A stretch of DNA of 9,130 nt from DATLYH01 sp035575035. GTDB taxonomy: Bacteria; Planctomycetota; Planctomycetia; Gemmatales; Gemmataceae. Location of the stretch: assembly GCA_035575035.1 (NCBI GenBank), contig DATLYH010000353.1:1-9130 (forward strand), read 5' to 3'. Made by a program: the position numbers and the translations under genes. This document shows, piece after piece, positions 6,259 through 9,130 of the stretch (positions are counted from its first letter, which is position 1; every line of letters starts with the position of its first letter). The notes beneath the pieces are model-generated. The model made no database searches. It saw only the letters and a list, made by a program, of their open reading frames with translations, and was not told the origin of the DNA.

Positions 6259-6283
6259 CACGGTCAGGAGACCGTGCCGTAAC
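6259..6283 (+). repeat. small hairpin repeat, copy D
   Basis: A perfect 7-bp stem CACGGTC (6259-6265) and GACCGTG (6270-6276) closes the loop AGGA. Bases 6262-6283 match copy C (5138-5159) at 20 of 22 positions in direct orientation. It lies in the presumed leader of the methyltransferase transcript. Confidence 0.75.
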
Positions 6284-6309
6284 GGGGGGCTCGCCTCCTG
6301 GAGCGCCCC
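6284..6309. repeat. GC-rich hairpin next to copy D
   Basis: GGGGGGCTC (6284-6292) pairs with GAGCGCCCC (6301-6309) at 8 of 9 positions around an 8-base loop. It directly abuts copy D, so the methyltransferase leader would fold into consecutive stems soon after its presumed start. Confidence 0.6.
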
Positions 6310-6324
6310 GGCCACCCAGCCGAA

Positions 6325-6354
6325 CTTATAGCCGCCCACCGGGGGAACGGTCAA
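6325..6354 (-). promoter_or_regulatory. candidate sigma70-type promoter for the methyltransferase gene
   Basis: On the minus strand TTGACC (6349-6354) is separated by 18 bp from TATAAG (6325-6330), close to consensus in both boxes. Transcription would start near 6318 and leave a leader of about 170 nt. An inverted repeat CGGGC-TT-GCCCG (6356-6367) lies just upstream of the -35 box. The same TTGACC-18 bp spacing is seen in the candidate promoter at 127-156. Inferred from sequence only. Confidence 0.5.
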
Positions 6355-6490
6355 TCGGGCTTGCCCGGAGTCAGGACTGTTTCTGGTTTCAAGTTGGGCA
6401 AACCTATCGACCGTCGTTCCTGGACTTGCCGCACGGAAGCCTTTCCGGATGAGGAGTGCGCATTGCCTGAGACTCACGTCAGAACGGCGG

Positions 6491-7459
6491 TCAGCGGTTG
6501 TACGGCGGACTGACCCCGCGAAGGGCCTTCCACACTCGATCACAGGCAGCGACTGTCTCGGCGGCCAGTGGCCCTTCCTCCGCAGCCGCCAGGTTCTCCT
6601 TCAACTGTTCCAGGCTCGACGCCCCGAGGATGACGCAGTCGGCCGCGGTGTGGTGCAGCAGCCAGCCCAGGGCAAGGCTGATCAGCGAACGGCCGGCGGT
6701 CCGAGCGATGGCCGACAACTCCCGCACGGCGTCGAAATTGGCCGAGTGCCAGTAACGGTCCCGGTAGGTCGGCATCCGATCGAAGCGTGTCCCGGCCAAC
6801 GGCGCCGCGCCGGTATGCTTGCCGGTCAGCAGGCCGCCTGCCAGCGGGTTGTACGCCGCCACCGCCAGCCCGAAGTCCCGGCACATCGGCAGGAACTCGG
6901 CCTCCGCGCTGCGGGCGATCAGGTTGTACATCGGCTGAACAACCTGCACCGGCTGCCAGCCGTTCCGCTCCGCCAGCCAGAGCATCCGACAGACTTGCCA
7001 GCTGGCATAGTTGGAGGCGCCCACGAAACGGACCTTCCCCTCCTGCACCAGCCGGTCCATCGCACCCAAAGATTCTTCCAGCGGGACCGTGTAATCGGGT
7101 TGATGCAGATAGTAAAGATCGACGAAATCGGTCTGGAGGCGGCGCAGGCTGTCCTCGATACCTCGGCGGATGGCAGCGGCCGAGAGACCGCTGCCGCCGG
7201 GCTCCTCGTCCATCTTCAGACCCACCTTGGTCGCCAGGACCACCTGGTCGCGCCGGCCCCTGAGCACCTTGCCCAGGATTGTCTCGGACCCGCCGGCGTT
7301 GTAGACGTTGGCAGTGTCGATGAAGCTGACGCCCCGCTCCAGGCAGTAATCGACCATCGCTGCGGCGGCAGCCTCATCCACCTGAGCGCCGAAGGTCATG
7401 GTGCCCAGACAAACGCGCGAGACGGTCAGGCCGGTCCGGCCCAGCGTTCGGCTTTCCAC
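6491..7459 (-). CDS. aldo/keto reductase
   Basis: 322 aa from GTG at 7459, preceded by AAAGGCGGA (7462-7470). An alternative upstream start at 7522 would overlap the preceding gene by 49 bases and add 21 basic residues before the first beta strand, so the GTG is preferred. It is a cytoplasmic NADP(H)-dependent TIM barrel of the aldo/keto reductase superfamily, of the type acting on sugars and other carbonyls. Seen: LGRTGLTVSRVCLGTMTFG (6-24); the catalytic tetrad D48 and Y53 (FIDTANVYNAGGSE), K78 (ATKVG) and H119 (YYLHQPD); GKVRFVGASNY (141-151); QPMYNLIARSAE (175-186); AAYNPLAGGLLTGK (201-214); and the cofactor segment VILGASSLEQLKENL (276-290). It starts 14 bases after the isomerase-like gene and shares its operon. 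Confidence 0.92.
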   Translation of the reverse strand: MESRTLGRTGLTVSRVCLGTMTFGAQVDEAAAAAMVDYCLERGVSFIDTANVYNAGGSETILGKVLRGRRDQVVLATKVGLKMDEEPGGSGLSAAAIRRGIEDSLRRLQTDFVDLYYLHQPDYTVPLEESLGAMDRLVQEGKVRFVGASNYASWQVCRMLWLAERNGWQPVQVVQPMYNLIARSAEAEFLPMCRDFGLAVAAYNPLAGGLLTGKHTGAAPLAGTRFDRMPTYRDRYWHSANFDAVRELSAIARTAGRSLISLALGWLLHHTAADCVILGASSLEQLKENLAAAEEGPLAAETVAACDRVWKALRGVSPPYNR

Positions 7460-7473
7460 GGTCCGCCTTTTCT

Positions 7474-8289
7474 TCAATCGGGGACGAATTGACGCAGATA
7501 ACGGATGCTCTGCTCGGCCCATTCTGCTTCCCGGGCGGCCGACTCGTCAATGGTCGGCCCGGGCGGCGGCCATAACTCCAGGATCACGTTCGGGTCCCGC
7601 CGCAGTGCACGCAACTGGGCCAGCAGCCCGGGGATGTCGAGCTGTCCCTTGCCGGCCGGGCGCCCCTCGACCACGAACCCCTTCCGGTGCGGCGGTCGAA
7701 AGATGCAGTAATCCTTCAGGTGCAGGTTCATAACCCGGCTACCGAGGACCTCCACCAGGGTTTCGACCCGCTCCAGACCGCCGATGGAGTTGGCCGTGTC
7801 CAGGCAGATGCCGGCCCACTCGCTGCCGACGCGTTCCAGGATGTCGTGGAGGGCCGCCGCCCGGAAGCGGTCGTGATTTTCGATGGCCAGCCGGACGCCG
7901 GCCCGCTCAAACTCGGGCATCACCGTCCGGAGTGCGTCCACTACCTCATCTGGGGTGGGGTGATGCCCCTCGGTGTCCGCGACCACCCGCACGATGTCGG
8001 AGCCGACCTCCCGCGCCAGGTGCAGGTAGCGGCGGAGATGGGCGGGGCAGATGCCGCACGTCCCCACCTCGAGGGCGATGTCCAGCTGCCGGGCCTGTTC
8101 GATCAGGGCGGTGCGTTCCGGGCCGCTGAGCCGATCCAGCGGCAGGTTGTCGGCGATCTGCACCACGCGGACGCCCAGGCGCACGGCCCTTTCCAATAGC
8201 TCCACGGCCGTCAGCGGCGGTTGCGGGGCAGGATAGCCGGGCACCCCCACGGCCCAGACGTAGGTATAGGAGCTGATCCCCAAGCGCAT
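7474..8289 (-). CDS. sugar phosphate isomerase/epimerase (xylose isomerase-like TIM barrel)
   Basis: 271 aa, near the family's usual length. It has a single-domain TIM barrel fold shared with AP endonuclease 2 and ketose 3-epimerases. Candidate divalent-metal ligands are E137 (LAIENHD), D164 (ICLDTANS), H190 (NLHLKD) and E238 (ILELW). GKGQLDIPGLLAQL (213-226) is also typical. The start ATG at 8289 has a strong GGAGGGAAGG (8291-8300), 6 bases away from GGAGG. The true substrate is not readable from sequence: the family includes ketose epimerases, inositol-pathway isomerases and hydroxypyruvate isomerases. Its place between a transporter of the sugar-acid type and a reductase suggests catabolism or interconversion of an imported sugar. 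Confidence 0.85.
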   Translation of the reverse strand: MRLGISSYTYVWAVGVPGYPAPQPPLTAVELLERAVRLGVRVVQIADNLPLDRLSGPERTALIEQARQLDIALEVGTCGICPAHLRRYLHLAREVGSDIVRVVADTEGHHPTPDEVVDALRTVMPEFERAGVRLAIENHDRFRAAALHDILERVGSEWAGICLDTANSIGGLERVETLVEVLGSRVMNLHLKDYCIFRPPHRKGFVVEGRPAGKGQLDIPGLLAQLRALRRDPNVILELWPPPGPTIDESAAREAEWAEQSIRYLRQFVPD

Positions 8290-8320
8290 GCCTTCCCTCC
8301 GGCCCGTCAGGCCACGCCAG

Positions 8321-8372
8321 CCCCCTCACCCCCTCTCCCCCGCGGCGGGGAAGAGGGGGTGGGGTGTGGGGG
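8321..8372. repeat. GC-rich palindromic element overlapping the transporter 3' end
   Basis: The strand is C-rich on the left (8321-8341) and G-rich on the right (8346-8372). They pair as 8337-8340 with 8347-8350, 8327-8336 with 8352-8361, and 8323-8325 with 8362-8364. This gives about 17 pairs with two single-base bulges and a small GC loop. Stop codon TGA (8326-8328 on the minus strand) is inside the stem. The C/G-rich composition resembles dispersed palindromes often found next to gene ends in GC-rich bacteria. It could also act as a 3'-end or intercistronic mRNA structure. Confidence 0.75.
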
Positions 8373-9130
8373 CCGCCTCGACCGGCGCTTCCTCGCGGAG
8401 CAAGGGCTTCGACGGGTCGATCCACGCGAACAGGAAGGCGGCGACCAGGACGTTGCAGGCGATCACCACCAGCGGGACGTTGTAACTGTGGTACTTCTCC
8501 ACGAGATAACCGAACAGCACCGAGCAGAGTGTCCCGCCGACGTGTCCAAACGAGTTCATGGCGCCCGAGACGGCACCGGCATGTCGGCCGCCCACGTCCA
8601 AGCAGACAGCCCAGGCCGAGGGGAGCATCAGGTCCATGACGCCGAAGCCCAACGCCAGCAAGAGCAGTCCGCTCCAGCGGCCGGTCGTCAGGGCCGTGGC
8701 GAGCAGGAACAGGGCGGCGATGGCCAGACACGTCGAACCCATCAGCCGGCGCCCGAGCTTCAGCCCAAACTTCCGCGACAGTTTGTCACTCAGAAAGCCC
8801 CCCAGTGGGTTGGCCATCGCGCCGAGCACAAAGGGGAGGACGGAGAGCGGCCTCATCTCCTCCTCGCTGAAGCCGCGGCCTTTCACCAGATAGGTGTGCA
8901 GCCAGGTCAGGTAAAACGTGGAACCCCAAACGTAGAAGGAGTACATCACCATGATCAGCCACAGCTGCGGCGCGCGGAACAGCCGGCCCCACGGGATCGC
9001 CCGGTGGTCGGGGATCTCCTTCGGGGCGCCGATCTCTTCCAACTCCTGGGCGGTAATGCCGGGCTCCTCGGCGGGATGGTCGCGATACTTCAGATGCCAG
9101 ACGACGGCCCAGACCACGCCGACGCCCCCG
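8326..9130 (-). CDS. MFS transporter, anion:cation symporter type (5' part off window)
   Basis: The C-terminal 267 residues are seen and the reading frame stays open to the right edge. The visible part holds the end of TM6 and TM7-TM12: LWLIMVMYSFYVWGSTFYLTWLHTYL, PLSVLPFVLGAMANPLGGFLSD, STCLAIAALFLLATAL, a WSGLLLLALGFGVMDLMLP segment, GAVSGAMNSFGHVGGTLCSVLFG, and VPLVVIACNVLVAAFLFAWI. YRDHPAEEPGI after TM6 and IDPSKPL after TM12 resemble glucarate/galactonate/hexuronate transporters of the anion:cation symporter family. GGFLSDKLSRKFG is the MFS loop motif after TM8. Transport of a sugar acid or sugar is a family-level inference. The last 19 or so residues (from PVEAAPT) are encoded partly by a GC-rich palindrome and are probably not functional. 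The gap to the isomerase-like gene is 36 bases. Confidence 0.88.
   Translation of the reverse strand, partial: GGVGVVWAVVWHLKYRDHPAEEPGITAQELEEIGAPKEIPDHRAIPWGRLFRAPQLWLIMVMYSFYVWGSTFYLTWLHTYLVKGRGFSEEEMRPLSVLPFVLGAMANPLGGFLSDKLSRKFGLKLGRRLMGSTCLAIAALFLLATALTTGRWSGLLLLALGFGVMDLMLPSAWAVCLDVGGRHAGAVSGAMNSFGHVGGTLCSVLFGYLVEKYHSYNVPLVVIACNVLVAAFLFAWIDPSKPLLREEAPVEAAPTPHPLFPAAGERG

Larger units (their letters stand above)
6149..6490. other. 342-bp gap holding the methyltransferase leader
   Basis: The gap lies between the aldo/keto reductase stop and the methyltransferase start, both on the minus strand. It contains a candidate minus-strand promoter (6325-6354), then three hairpins within the presumed leader (6284-6309, 6259-6276, 6217-6240), then the ribosome-binding site (6158-6164). 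Upstream of the promoter, 6368-6490 shows only a weak hairpin CGGAA-GCCT-TTCCG (6434-6447), with no T-tract to mark the end of the reductase transcript. Readings through this gap in other frames show no motif and were not called. Confidence 0.65.

Noticed and set aside
6434..6447. Intrinsic terminator after the aldo/keto reductase
   Set aside because: The stem is only 5 bp (CGGAA with TTCCG) and no T-tract follows on the minus strand.
6145..6543. Minus-strand open frame of 132 aa running through the methyltransferase leader
   Set aside because: It translates hairpin repeats and promoter-like sequence and overlaps the ends of both neighbours. It shows no motif.
6449..7492. Plus-strand open frame of 347 aa opposite the aldo/keto reductase
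   Set aside because: Antisense shadow. The minus-strand frame carries the complete catalytic tetrad and family motifs.
7946..8731. Minus-strand open frame of 261 aa across the isomerase and transporter junction
   Set aside because: An Arg/Pro/Gly-rich shadow frame crossing two real genes and the palindromic element.

Overview
The window is GC-rich (apart from a few short patches), with tightly packed genes and repeat-laden intergenic gaps. The style (GC-rich tandem repeats, small recurring intergenic hairpins, sugar-nucleotide and sugar-catabolic genes) suggests a planctomycete, possibly of the Gemmata type. This is an impression from general style and memory, not a proven assignment.

Layout. 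Positions 1-76 hold a 33-bp tandem repeat that probably continues off the left edge. A leader region (77-364) has a candidate promoter, short direct repeats and two hairpins. It precedes a plus-strand operon of nucleotide-sugar genes: dTDP-glucose 4,6-dehydratase (365-1399), GDP-mannose 4,6-dehydratase (1466-2449), a GDP-4-keto-6-deoxymannose reductase of the Rmd type (2465-3418) and UDP-glucose 6-dehydrogenase (3415-4740, GTG start overlapping the previous stop). Together they would supply dTDP-4-keto-6-deoxyglucose, GDP-D-rhamnose (or a 4-epimer) and UDP-glucuronate for surface polysaccharide. No glycosyltransferase or export gene lies in the window.

A 454-bp gap (4741-5194) between convergent genes contains a large imperfect inverted repeat (about 4756-4916) with two inner hairpins, then an AT-richer patch and further hairpins. 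On the minus strand follows a zinc-ribbon class I SAM methyltransferase (5195-6148). It has its own candidate promoter and a leader of about 170 nt with three hairpins.

The right third is a minus-strand sugar-catabolism operon read right to left: an MFS transporter of the anion:cation symporter type (cut by the window edge), a TIM-barrel sugar isomerase/epimerase, and an aldo/keto reductase. This operon could import and interconvert a sugar or sugar acid.

The most unusual content is non-coding. A small hairpin family with core GGTC-NGGA-GACC recurs five times in the gaps. A 22-bp version of it flanks the methyltransferase gene as direct repeats. The inverted repeat at 4756-4916 looks like a structured RNA or a palindromic element.
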